In this document: one piece after another, positions 1 to 6,823 of the stretch
Layout of the letters: every line of letters starts with the position of its first letter
Position numbering within the stretch: the stretch's first letter is position 1
Origin: an uncultured Clostridia bacterium
GTDB taxonomy: Bacteria; Bacillota; Clostridia; TANB77; CAG-508
Length of the DNA stretch: 8,740 nt
Assembly: GCA_944390615.1 (NCBI GenBank)
Contig: CALXRJ010000024.1
Location: 1-8,740 of the forward strand
Direction: 5' to 3'
The notes under the pieces: generated by a model
What the model saw: the letters and a program-made list of their open reading frames with translations, nothing else
Database searches by the model: none
What the model was told of the DNA's origin: nothing
Translations under genes and position numbers: made by a program

Positions 1-126
1 GCGAGAGGCTCGTTTTATTTAAGTTTAGATGCTCTTCAGGTATGCCGGGAGCCGAGGAATGCAATAAATTTTATAACCATAACCGTTGGAAACCTTTCTG
101 CCATAGGAATACACGATGAATTGTAA
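1..126 (+). CDS. Possible C-terminal end of an unidentified protein, cut by the window edge
   Basis: Frame 1 is open from the window edge to a TAA at 124-126 and would encode about 41 residues ending VGNLSAIGIHDEL, with a plausible beta-strand stretch (INFITITVGN). I do not recognise the family. The stretch is about 42% GC by my count, clearly richer than the genes downstream, and uses codons that are scarce elsewhere in the window (CGG, CCG, AGG). A second frame (from base 3) is also open over most of the stretch, so openness alone is weak evidence. It could instead be the 3' part of a structured RNA. No terminator is visible between it and the promoter at 172. Confidence 0.35.
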   Translation, partial: ARGSFYLSLDALQVCREPRNAINFITITVGNLSAIGIHDEL

Positions 127-171
127 CGATTGCTAGAAAAAACGAAAATTAAAATGACTTTAAACTTTAAA

Positions 172-202
172 TTGACAAATTTCGAAAAATATATTATATA
201 AT
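172..202 (+). promoter_or_regulatory. Sigma-A type promoter of the phosphoribosyltransferase gene
   Basis: A perfect TTGACA -35 lies at 172-177. It is followed after 17 bp by TATATA (195-200), which overlaps TATAAT (197-202, 19-bp spacer). The spacing to the gene gives a 5' leader of about 25 nt. The ribosome binding site AAGGAGG at 217-223 sits 9 nt before the ATG at 233. Confidence 0.75.
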
Positions 203-232
203 AATAAGTAAATTTTAAGGAGGAAAAAAATA

Positions 233-1114
233 ATGTCAAATATTTTGTCATATTTGTTTGAAACAAATGCAATCAAATTTTGTAAAGAGAATGAACCATT
301 TTGGTATACATCCGGAAAAATAGGTCCTTATTTTTTCAACAGCCAATATGTTTATGGTGGAGAAAAGGATTCTACTGAATTTTTAAATTATATAACAGAA
401 GAACTTGCTCTTATGAAAGAAGGAAATGCTAATAAATTAGATTTACCAAAAAAACTTTTTGATAAAGTTCTAGCGGAATATCAGTCTGATAAAATTTATA
501 ATGATGTAATCCATCAAATGAAAGACTATATTGAAAAAAATATTGGCATAGATAATTTCCAGTATATTTCTGGTGGTGAAAGAAGAGATTGGTATTTTTC
601 CGTTATACTTGCCCATTTATTAAACAAACCTCATTTAACTGTATTTAAAGATATGTCTGCTTTAATTAGCTCTCCTGATTTTTCGAAAACAGAAACGATT
701 TCCGATTTAGCAGGAGCAAAAGTTTTGCATTTGGCAGATTTAATTACAACTGCTTCAAGCTACTTAAAAATGTGGATTCCAATTATTCAAAACTTAAAGG
801 GAAAAATGGAATATTCTTTAGTACTGATTGATAGAAATCAAGGCGGAAAAGATAATTTAGAAGAAGCTGGCGTAAAATCTCATGCTTTAGCAACTGTAAA
901 TAAAGATTTATTTCAAAAAGCTTTAGAACTTGGGGTAATTAATCAAGAACAGTTTGATATGGTAAATCAATATTTTGACAATCCAGATGAAACCATGAAG
1001 CAATTTTTAATAAAACATCCGGAATTTATCGAAAACAGTTTAAAATCCGATAATGAAAGAACTTTGAAAAGAGTTCATACTTTGATAGACGAAAATTTAT
1101 ATGGATTAAATTAA
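233..1114 (+). CDS. Orotate phosphoribosyltransferase-like protein (long clostridial form)
   Basis: This 293-residue protein resembles type I phosphoribosyltransferases annotated as orotate phosphoribosyltransferase, the enzyme that joins orotate and PRPP to give OMP in pyrimidine synthesis. An N-terminal FWYTSGKIGPYF (23-34) matches the orotate-binding entry of PyrE. GGERRDW (114-120) and a PRPP-loop equivalent VLHLADLITTASSY (164-177) follow, then DRNQGG (200-205) with an EEAGVKSHAL tail. The loop departs from the usual (V/I)DD(V/I)TTGG: the first Asp is Ala and the Gly is Ala. As I recall, this is normal for this longer family, which is also about 80 residues longer than classical PyrE. 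Insertions at 45-100 and a helical C-terminus account for the length. It is monocistronic, with its own promoter, and ends in hairpins facing the convergent glycosyltransferase. No pyrimidine genes flank it, so a different base substrate is possible. Confidence 0.8.
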   Translation: MSNILSYLFETNAIKFCKENEPFWYTSGKIGPYFFNSQYVYGGEKDSTEFLNYITEELALMKEGNANKLDLPKKLFDKVLAEYQSDKIYNDVIHQMKDYIEKNIGIDNFQYISGGERRDWYFSVILAHLLNKPHLTVFKDMSALISSPDFSKTETISDLAGAKVLHLADLITTASSYLKMWIPIIQNLKGKMEYSLVLIDRNQGGKDNLEEAGVKSHALATVNKDLFQKALELGVINQEQFDMVNQYFDNPDETMKQFLIKHPEFIENSLKSDNERTLKRVHTLIDENLYGLN

Positions 1115-1147
1115 GGAACCAAAAGGACCAGATCTTTTTGGTTCCTT
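1113..1147 (+). terminator. Hairpin after the phosphoribosyltransferase gene
   Basis: AAGGAACCAAAA (1113-1124) pairs with TTTTGGTTCCTT (1136-1147) around a short loop; the left arm begins inside the TAA stop. The T-run lies inside the right arm and no clean T-tract follows, so it is a modest intrinsic terminator on the + strand. It can also act on the - strand, as expected between convergent genes. Confidence 0.6.
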
Positions 1148-1156
1148 GATTTATAG

Positions 1157-1188
1157 GAAACGAAAAAAATTCTGTTCCTTTTCGTTTC
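1157..1188 (-). terminator. Second hairpin, at the stop codon of the original glycosyltransferase gene
   Basis: GAAACGAAAA (1157-1166) pairs exactly with TTTTCGTTTC (1179-1188). On the - strand it begins at the TAG stop (1190-1188) of the glycosyltransferase 3' fragment, so it was probably that gene's terminator before the intron arrived. Its T-rich part lies in the stem and loop rather than after it. Together with the hairpin at 1113-1147 it fills the convergent gap. Confidence 0.5.
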
Positions 1189-1261
1189 TACCAACCTTTC
1201 TTGCCATTTATTAATTCTGAAATATAACCAATTAAGCAATAAGGAGCTAAAATAAATGCGT
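1188..1261 (-). pseudogene. Severed 3' end of the glycosyltransferase gene (last 23 codons plus stop)
   Basis: Read on the - strand this stretch encodes AFILAPYCLIG, then YISELINGKKGW and a TAG stop. It is the second half of a membrane helix with a short basic cytosolic tail, as found at the C-terminus of BcsA/IcaA-like synthases. It has no start of its own. Joining base 1261 to base 4032 puts it exactly in frame with the glycosyltransferase at 4032-5232, the shared codon becoming TAC (Tyr). The two pieces are therefore one gene split by the group II intron. Confidence 0.9.
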
Positions 1262-2004
1262 GTGCGACTCGTTTATAACTGAAAAGGTTATACACAAAAT
1301 ATATTTATTAATATTTTGGAGAACTAATATTTCGATAAATGGAATGATAGGGTAACGCCTTGAAACGTTTACTTTGATACTACGGCATGCGTTAAAAGTG
1401 TAAAATTTTAATGTATGAAGCCCGTTGAAGTCGGCAGAAATTTGCCCTAACATAATAATTATATTGATGAGGAAATTGTCCTAGAGGTAGGATATGCAAA
1501 TGATATGCCGGAAGTCTATAAAATATCTATGGTGAGAATGCTTGTAAAAGCTGACGAATATCCGAATGTACGGGTCTAAAGTGTAATATGTTAGAAATGA
1601 CATAATTGTAATTTTACAAGATGTGTGAGGTTGATGTAAATTGGCGCGTTATCAAAAACCTTATAATGTTACAGGCATTATCCAGCACATAGGCTTATAG
1701 GATACACCTAAGGGTATATGAAAAGATAGAAATATTGGAACGAGGAAAGGTCAAAATGCAGAAAAAGGTGTTTACACACTTGCAGTAATAGGGAAAAGCT
1801 AAAACTATAACCTATTTTAATTTGGCTGAGAGCGGTGGCAAGACCAAAGAAACAATGATAATAAGTTGTGGAGGAATAGCCACTAGTCAATTATAATTCA
1901 AAATATAAGACCTTTTTAATCAAAGGTTCGAGTATGACTAAGAAAGGTAAAAACTTCGTAATTTGATATGAGAAATCATTGAAAATTATGAATAATAGCC
2001 AACT
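1262..2004 (+). ncRNA. Ribozyme domains I to IV (5' part) of the group II intron
   Basis: These 743 nt hold no convincing protein-coding frame and are the expected place for domains I-III and the start of domain IV. I did not fold it. Short complementary arms are visible, for example TTGTAA/TTACAA around 1605-1618. A purine-rich stretch with AAGACC and CGAGG-like segments around 1740-1860 resembles the compact domain II/III region of bacterial introns. The exon-binding sequences should lie here. Confidence 0.7.
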
Positions 2005-3914
2005 TTGACAGATAAATCAAAAGTATTGAAATGTCAAAAACTTCGTAATAACGAATATTATGATATGCAAGCTACTTTTGATAAATTATATCAAGAGAGC
2101 TTGAAAAATAAGAAATTTAACAAACTAATAGAAATAATAACAGCAGAAGAAAATATAAAACTTGCATATAGAAATTTAAAAAAGAATTCAGGTAGTAAAA
2201 CTGCAGGAACAGATAACAAAACAATAAAAGATATAGCTGAATTTAGTGAAACAGAAATAATAGAAAAAGTTAGAAATAAATTAAAATGGTACAAACCACA
2301 AAAAGTAAGAAGAGTAGAAATACCGAAAGCAAACGGAAAAACTAGACCACTTGGAATTCCAACAATTTTTGATAGACTTATACAACAATGTATATTACAA
2401 GTACTTGAGCCAATTTGTGAGGCAAAGTTTAGAGAAAGTAATCATGGTTTCAGACCAAATAGAGGTGCTGAAAATGCAATTGCCCAATTTGAAAGGCTTG
2501 TTCAAAAGAGTAATTTACATATAGTTGTAGATATAGATATAAAAGGTTTCTTTGAGAATGTAAACCATGGTAAACTCTTAAAACAAATGTGGACACTAGG
2601 AATACAAGATAAAAAGCTTATTTGTATTATTTCGGAAATGCTAAAAGCAGAAGTAGCTGGAGTAGGATTTCCAGAAAAAGGAACTCCACAGCGGACGGAA
2701 TTTTATCGCCTTTATTATCGAATATAGTATTAAATGAACTTGACTGGTGGATTGCTAGTCAATGGGAAGAAATACCAACGAGGCATGAATATAGTGGAAG
2801 AATTCATAAAACTGGAACTAAAGAGAAATCTAAAAAATATAGAGCATTAAGAAAAACGAAACTAAAAGAATGCTATATTGTACGTTATGCTGATGATTTT
2901 AAATTGCTATGCAGAAACTATAAAGATGCATATATTATGTTTGAAGCTACAAAAAAGTGGCTTAATGATAGACTAGGTTTACAAGTAAGTGAAGAAAAAT
3001 CAAAGATTGTTAATTTAAAACATGACTATTCTGATTTTCTAGGATTTAGAATAAAAGTCCATAAAAAAGGTAAAAAGAAGAATGGCAAAGAAAAGTACGT
3101 AATAAAATCACATATTTCAGAAAAAGCTAAAAAAAATATCAAAAACAAAGCAAAAAATTATATAAAAGCAATTGAATTTTGTAGAGATAATAATTCAGAA
3201 TACTATGTAGTAGCAGATTATAACAGTTATGTTATGGGAATTCATAATTATTATAGAATGGCTACATGTGTATCAAAGGATTTTAGAAAATTAGCTTATG
3301 AAATTAAAATGTCAATAAAAATTAGGCTTAAAGAAAGAGTGAAAAGAAATTACAATAAAAAAATACCAGATTATGCGAAAAGATATGCGAAAAGTAAAGA
3401 AGTACGATTTATAGGTAATAATATACTACTACCTATTGCATACGTAAAGCATAAACCACCATTGGAAAAGGAAAAATGTATCAATAAATATACTAAGGAA
3501 GGTAGAGATAAAATTCATAAAATGTTAGAAAATGTAAATATATCAACATTACATTTATTAATGAAAAAACCAATTATAAATGCGACAATAGAATATAATG
3601 ATAATAGAATATCATTATTTGTAGCACAAAATGGAAAATGTAATATAACCAACAAATTACTCTCAATAGAAAATATGCATTGTCATCATAAAATACCAAA
3701 ATTTATGGGTGGAAATGATGAATATAAAAATCTAGTAATATTAGATAAAGAAGTACATGTTTTAATTCATGCTACTAAATTAGAAACAATAAGTAACCTA
3801 GTTTGTAAATTAAATTTGAACAAAGAAAATATCATAAAAATAAACAAATATAGAAAAATGGCAGGAAACGAAGAAATAAACATTGAAATACTAAATAAAT
3901 TATCTGAAAATTAA
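2005..3914 (+). pseudogene. ltrA: Group II intron reverse transcriptase/maturase/HNH endonuclease, frameshifted
   Basis: The two halves together equal a full intron-encoded protein of about 635 residues. The first frame (2005-2691, TTG start; no better start upstream) has the RT N-terminal motifs: RRVEIPKANGKTRPLGIP at 102-119, SNHGFRPNRGAENA at 145-158, the motif A catalytic Asp in VVDIDIKGFF at 174-183, and then GTPQ at 226-229. The frame then shifts. The second part resumes at GILSPLLSNIVLNELDWW (from 2697) and carries the catalytic YADD (2886-2897), the maturase X domain, and an HNH-type endonuclease (3630-3775; CNITNKLL, then CHHKIPKFMGGNDEYKNLV and a final H). Eight bases (2689-2696) separate CCA from GGA-ATT where six would encode the usual QG, a net gain of two. 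The break falls between motif A and YADD, so no active RT should be made. A TTG start and the lack of a clear ribosome binding site are also weak points. Confidence 0.9.
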
Positions 3915-3948
3915 TCTTATATAAGAATTAGAATTATAATTTGATGGA

Positions 3949-3982
3949 ACGCCGTATGAGATGAAAGTCTCACGTACGGTGT
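3949..3982 (+). ncRNA. Group II intron domain V (catalytic hairpin)
   Basis: This is an exact 34-nt domain V. ACGCCGTA pairs with TACGGTGT, then GAGA...TCTC is closed by a TGAAAG-type cap, with the ACG internal bulge on the 3' side. The catalytic triad at positions 2-4 is CGC rather than the commoner AGC. The fold is complete, so the ribozyme core here is not decayed. Confidence 0.95.
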
Positions 3983-3986
3983 GGAA

Positions 3987-4031
3987 CGGGGGAAAAGTTG
4001 GAGATTATATCAAAAACTTACCTATCGTTAT
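3987..4031 (+). ncRNA. Group II intron domain VI with branch-point A at 4024 and 3' splice site
   Basis: CGGGGG (3987-3992) pairs with CCT-A-TCG (4021-4027), leaving A4024 bulged. AA-GTT above it pairs with AACTT (4015-4019), and GAT/ATC (4003-4011) closes the tip. Seven nucleotides follow the bulged A to the 3' end at 4031, which is AT. This is the canonical branch-point spacing and agrees with the boundary deduced from the host reading frame. Confidence 0.85.
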
Positions 4032-5232
4032 ATAATAAAATATAAACAATAAAAGCAAGTACGCTCCTTTTTTCTAATTTACAATCTATTTCTTTTAGCA
4101 TATTTTTTCTTTTGATTTCAATTAATAAGCAAAGTAACATTCCAAAAGGAATTACCAGTAATGATATCCATCCTATTAATAATGGTTTTCCAAAGGCTAA
4201 TAAGATGAGTCCAAGTGGTATAAAAATAAGAAGGGCAAGGTCTATGAAAGGAAACAATGCATTAAAACACATCAAAAACTTAGCTTTTAAGTTAAGCTTT
4301 TTGGATGTGATTATTTTTACTTTTTTAAATGCTTCTATCATACCTCTAGCCCATCTTTTCCTTTGTTTTCCTAAACTTTTTAATCTTTCCGGAACTTCTG
4401 TGAAAGCAACTGCATTTTTGGAAAAATTGGTTTCATATCCTTGACTTAGTAATTGCCAAGTTAAAACAATATCTTCCCCCACGCAATTCTGCCAGCCGCC
4501 CATTTTCTTTAATAGCTCTGTTTTATAGGCACTAAACGCACCTTGTGCAACTAATGTTGCATGGTAATTGCCTTGAACTAGTTTTACACCAAATATTCCT
4601 AAGGTATAATCCCATTGCTGTAATTTGGTAATAAAATTCTTTTTGTCATTTTTAACAAATATACATCCAGCTGTAGCTGCTGTTTTTTCATCAGAATTTA
4701 CTAATTTCCTCATAATATTTCTAATGGCTAATGGATGAAGAACCGTGTCCCCATCTACTGTAATTGTATAAGAAGTTGTTACATATTCTAAGCCTTTATT
4801 TAAAGAATAGGCTTTTCCCATGTGCTTGGATTCTATCAAGGTTATATTAGAATCTAAATCCATTGATTTTAGTAATTCTAATGTTCCATCTGTTGAACCA
4901 TCATCTATTATATTCATATAAATTTTTCCACAATATTTTTGATTTTGAATGGATTGAATGGTGTCTTTTATGGATGCTTTCATATTATAGACTGGTAACA
5001 AAATCGTAACATCTTCTTCTTTTTTTATATTTGATTTTTTTTCCTTTTTTGTAAATAGTAAACTAAGGAATGTAAATACATAATGAAATCCTGGAATTAG
5101 TGCTATAAATGTTACAAGGTAAATTGCTAAAAAATATCCAAAAAAACAAGCTATATCATTAATCCAATTTATGCTTATCAATATTGAAAAGACCAAATAG
5201 AATATGGCAAACATTATTGATATTAAAAACAT
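4018..5232 (-). pseudogene. Membrane GT2 glycosyltransferase (poly-GlcNAc synthase-like), 3' end cut off by the intron
   Basis: This is a processive family-2 glycosyltransferase like IcaA/PgaC or BcsA, which polymerises a beta-linked sugar from a UDP-sugar and passes it through the membrane. Membrane helices lie at about 1-20 and 28-59. The cytosolic catalytic domain has the usual four acidic motifs, DDGSTD (110-115), DGD (160-162), GED (252-254) and QRKRW (290-294), followed by helices at about 318-347 and 350-371 and the start of a last one from 391. I start at ATG 5232, with GGGGGTGA 5 nt upstream; the in-frame ATG at 5247 lies before this site. As it stands the frame gives 404 residues and ends NDR, three intron-encoded residues plus a stop. 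The uninterrupted gene would encode 424 and complete the last helix. The catalytic residues remain, but loss of half a helix probably harms folding or export. Confidence 0.88.
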
Positions 5233-5343
5233 TGGTATCACCCCCATTTTATCTTATGAAAATTGTCAAAAAATGGTGATAAATGAAAATAATTGTAAAA
5301 ATACACTTCTAAAATGAATATAATAAATAGGGGTGATTTAACA

Positions 5344-6135
5344 TTGAATAAAAGAAAATGGATGATACTATTAATTTTAATTATCATCATAATGATTGGA
5401 GTATTTGTTTTTCGTCAATCTAAGTCCAATCAAAAAGATGATGTAAAAATTCCAATACTACTTTATCATAATTTTGTAACTACGGTTCCTGAGAGTGACC
5501 CTGACAATTTTAATTATATTAATACACCACAGAGCTTTGAGGAAAACATAAAAACCATTCTGGATGATGGCTATACCATAATATCTATGACAGAACTAAA
5601 TGACGCTATTGAGGGAAAAATAGAGCTTCCCTCCAAACCAATTTTAATAACTTTTGATGATGGGTATTACAGCAATTATGAGTATATTTACCCTATTCTG
5701 CAACAATATAAGGTAAAAGCTTCCATTTTTATTACAACTGATAAAATAGGGCAAGAAATTAATGGAATCAAATATTTAGGTTGGAAAGAATGTTTAGAAA
5801 TGCAAAACAGTGGACTTGTAGAAATAGGAAGTCATAGTAAAAGACATATTTTCTATGATAAACTTTCTGTTAGAGAAATTCGTGATGATGTTCTCCAATC
5901 TTATAAATTAATAGAAGAAAACTTAGGAAAAAAAGATTTAAAAATGTTTGCTTACCCATATGGTGCTTATACCAATGAAACTGTGTGGGTTCTAAAAGTT
6001 AGTGGAATTGATTTTCAAATATATGATATTGGAATGAATTATTTTAAAACTTTTCATAAAGATTTTATAAAAAGAATCAATATCCCTTGTGAAATGACAG
6101 GGAAAGAAATTTTAGAAGAAATACAAAAAGAATAA
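5344..6135 (+). CDS. Membrane-anchored polysaccharide deacetylase (NodB family, IcaB/PgaB-like)
   Basis: This 263-residue protein has one N-terminal membrane segment (about 7-23, ILLILIIIIMIGVFVF) with a KRK positive-inside start and no clear lipobox, so it should sit on the outer face of the membrane. The NodB deacetylase domain follows: IPILLYHNF, TFDDGY (D105, D106), GSHSKRH (H164, H168 as metal ligands) and AYPYGAY (203-209). Family members remove N-acetyl groups from GlcNAc polymers in a metal-dependent reaction. I choose the TTG at 5344 because AGGGGTGA lies 7 nt upstream; the ATG at 5314 has no such site. It diverges from the synthase gene across about 110 bp, which suggests both act on one extracellular polymer, as IcaA and IcaB do. 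A peptidoglycan deacetylase role is the main alternative. Confidence 0.87.
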   Translation: MNKRKWMILLILIIIIMIGVFVFRQSKSNQKDDVKIPILLYHNFVTTVPESDPDNFNYINTPQSFEENIKTILDDGYTIISMTELNDAIEGKIELPSKPILITFDDGYYSNYEYIYPILQQYKVKASIFITTDKIGQEINGIKYLGWKECLEMQNSGLVEIGSHSKRHIFYDKLSVREIRDDVLQSYKLIEENLGKKDLKMFAYPYGAYTNETVWVLKVSGIDFQIYDIGMNYFKTFHKDFIKRINIPCEMTGKEILEEIQKE

Positions 6136-6185
6136 CTTTATTTAGTTATACAAGCAGGTATAAATTACCAGATTACAGGAAATAA

Positions 6186-6207
6186 TAAAATTAATCGATT
6201 AATTTTA
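6186..6207. promoter_or_regulatory. Perfect 22-bp palindrome just before the rubrerythrin ribosome binding site
   Basis: TAAAATTAATC (6186-6196) is followed directly by its exact reverse complement (6197-6207). The last A is also the first base of the AGGAGG site at 6207-6212. It could be an operator for a dimeric regulator, or in the mRNA a hairpin (9 pairs with a TCGA loop) flanking the ribosome binding site. It does not match the Rex, PerR or Fur box consensus that I know. A weak TATAAA at 6159-6164 could be the -10 of the promoter, but no good -35 is visible. Confidence 0.5.
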
Positions 6208-6219
6208 GGAGGTAACTCG

Positions 6220-6762
6220 ATGGATTTAAAAGGTTCTAAAACAGAAAAAAATTTAATGGATGCATTTTCTGGCGAATCAGAAGCACAAGCGAAATATTTG
6301 TACTATGCAAATCTTGCTAAAAAAGAAGGTTATGCTGAAATTGCTAGTATCTTTGAAGAAATTGCAGGCAATGAAAATGCTCATGCTCGTATTCACTTTA
6401 AATATTTGCATGGTGATAAAACACCTACTTTAGAGAATTTAGCAGATGCAGCAGCAGGAGAAAATTATGAATGGACTGATATGTATCGTAGATTTGCATT
6501 AGAAGCTGATGAAGAAGGCTTTAAAGACATTGCCATTAAATTTCGATTAATTGGCGAAGTAGAAAAAACGCATGAACAACTCTATAGAAAACTATTGAAA
6601 GAATTAGAAGAAGGAAAAGTATTTAAAAAAGCTAATATTGTTATTTGGAAATGTAAAGTTTGTGGCTATATTCATATCGCAACTGATGCTCCAGCTATTT
6701 GCCCTGTTTGTGGTCATGCTCAGGCTTTCTTTAAAGTGGAAAGTGATGTTGTACCAGAATAA
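6220..6762 (+). CDS. rbr: Rubrerythrin (non-haem di-iron peroxidase)
   Basis: This 180-residue protein has the two classic rubrerythrin parts. The four-helix di-iron domain supplies E19 (SGESEA), E52 and H55 (ENAH), E81 and E84 (GENYEW), and E115 and H118 (EVEKTH). The C-terminal rubredoxin domain binds one iron through C145, C148, C161 and C164 (CKVC ... CPVC). All ligands are present, and the length fits the family (about 180-190). It reduces hydrogen peroxide to water in the cytosol with electrons from rubredoxin or NADH-linked partners, a standard defence in obligate anaerobes. It has an ideal ribosome binding site, AGGAGG 7 nt before ATG. It appears to be its own transcription unit between the deacetylase and a downstream hairpin. 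Confidence 0.97.
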   Translation: MDLKGSKTEKNLMDAFSGESEAQAKYLYYANLAKKEGYAEIASIFEEIAGNENAHARIHFKYLHGDKTPTLENLADAAAGENYEWTDMYRRFALEADEEGFKDIAIKFRLIGEVEKTHEQLYRKLLKELEEGKVFKKANIVIWKCKVCGYIHIATDAPAICPVCGHAQAFFKVESDVVPE

Positions 6763-6782
6763 TATTGATATAACATTTTTTT

Positions 6783-6821
6783 AAAGGACCGTTTCTGTTT
6801 GCCCAAAAGAAACGGTCCTTT
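6783..6821. terminator. Bidirectional terminator between rubrerythrin and transketolase
   Basis: AAAGGACCGTTTC (6783-6795) pairs perfectly over 13 bp with GAAACGGTCCTTT (6809-6821) around a 13-nt loop. On the + strand it continues TTTTGC and a later T-run. It also lies directly after the TAG stop of the convergent transketolase gene, so it probably serves both. Confidence 0.85.
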
Positions 6822-6823
6822 TG

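Larger units (their letters stand above)
1262..4031 (+). mobile_element. Group II intron, 2770 nt, inserted antisense in a glycosyltransferase gene
   Basis: The element starts with GTGCGACTCG, fitting the group II 5' consensus GUGYG. It carries a reverse transcriptase/maturase reading frame in its domain IV region and ends with a 34-nt domain V, a domain VI with a bulged A, and a 3' AT at 4030-4031. The ends are fixed independently by the host gene: deleting exactly 1262-4031 joins the two glycosyltransferase pieces in frame. The insertion site on the + strand reads AAATGCGT / ATAATAAA, and there is no target duplication, as expected for retrohoming. The intron is transcribed on the opposite strand to the host gene, so host mRNA contains only its complement and cannot splice. 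Candidate EBS1 sites able to pair with the last exon bases (ATGCGT, 1256-1261) are GCGCGT at 1644-1649 and ATGCGT at 1387-1392, both using G-U pairs. Confidence 0.95.

Noticed and set aside
36..272. Open frame of 78 codons on the - strand
   Set aside because: It overlaps the promoter and start of the phosphoribosyltransferase gene, has no ribosome binding site and has a low-complexity translation.
1113..1261. Group IIC style insertion behind a terminator
   Set aside because: The hairpins end more than 70 bp before the intron, and the insertion point lies inside a coding region.
1247..1453. Open frames on the - strand in the intron 5' region (also 1708-1890)
   Set aside because: They lie over ribozyme sequence, have no ribosome binding site and show no protein-like pattern.
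2686..2699. Programmed ribosomal frameshifting in the reverse transcriptase
   Set aside because: No slippery heptamer or stimulatory signal is seen, and extra bases inside a conserved motif fit mutation better.
4112..4444. Open frame on the + strand inside the glycosyltransferase gene (and 6885-7217 inside the transketolase gene)
   Set aside because: Both are antisense shadows of well-identified proteins.
5264..5269. TTGACA on the - strand as a -35 for the glycosyltransferase
   Set aside because: A -10 at 17 bp would fall on the TGGGGG next to the start codon; nothing fits.
5319..5324. TATAAT as a -10 box for the deacetylase
   Set aside because: Transcription would begin on top of the ribosome binding site at 5329-5335, and no -35 stands at a proper distance.
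5314..5343. ATG at 5314 as the deacetylase start
   Set aside because: It has no ribosome binding site upstream, whereas the TTG at 5344 has a good one at 7 nt.
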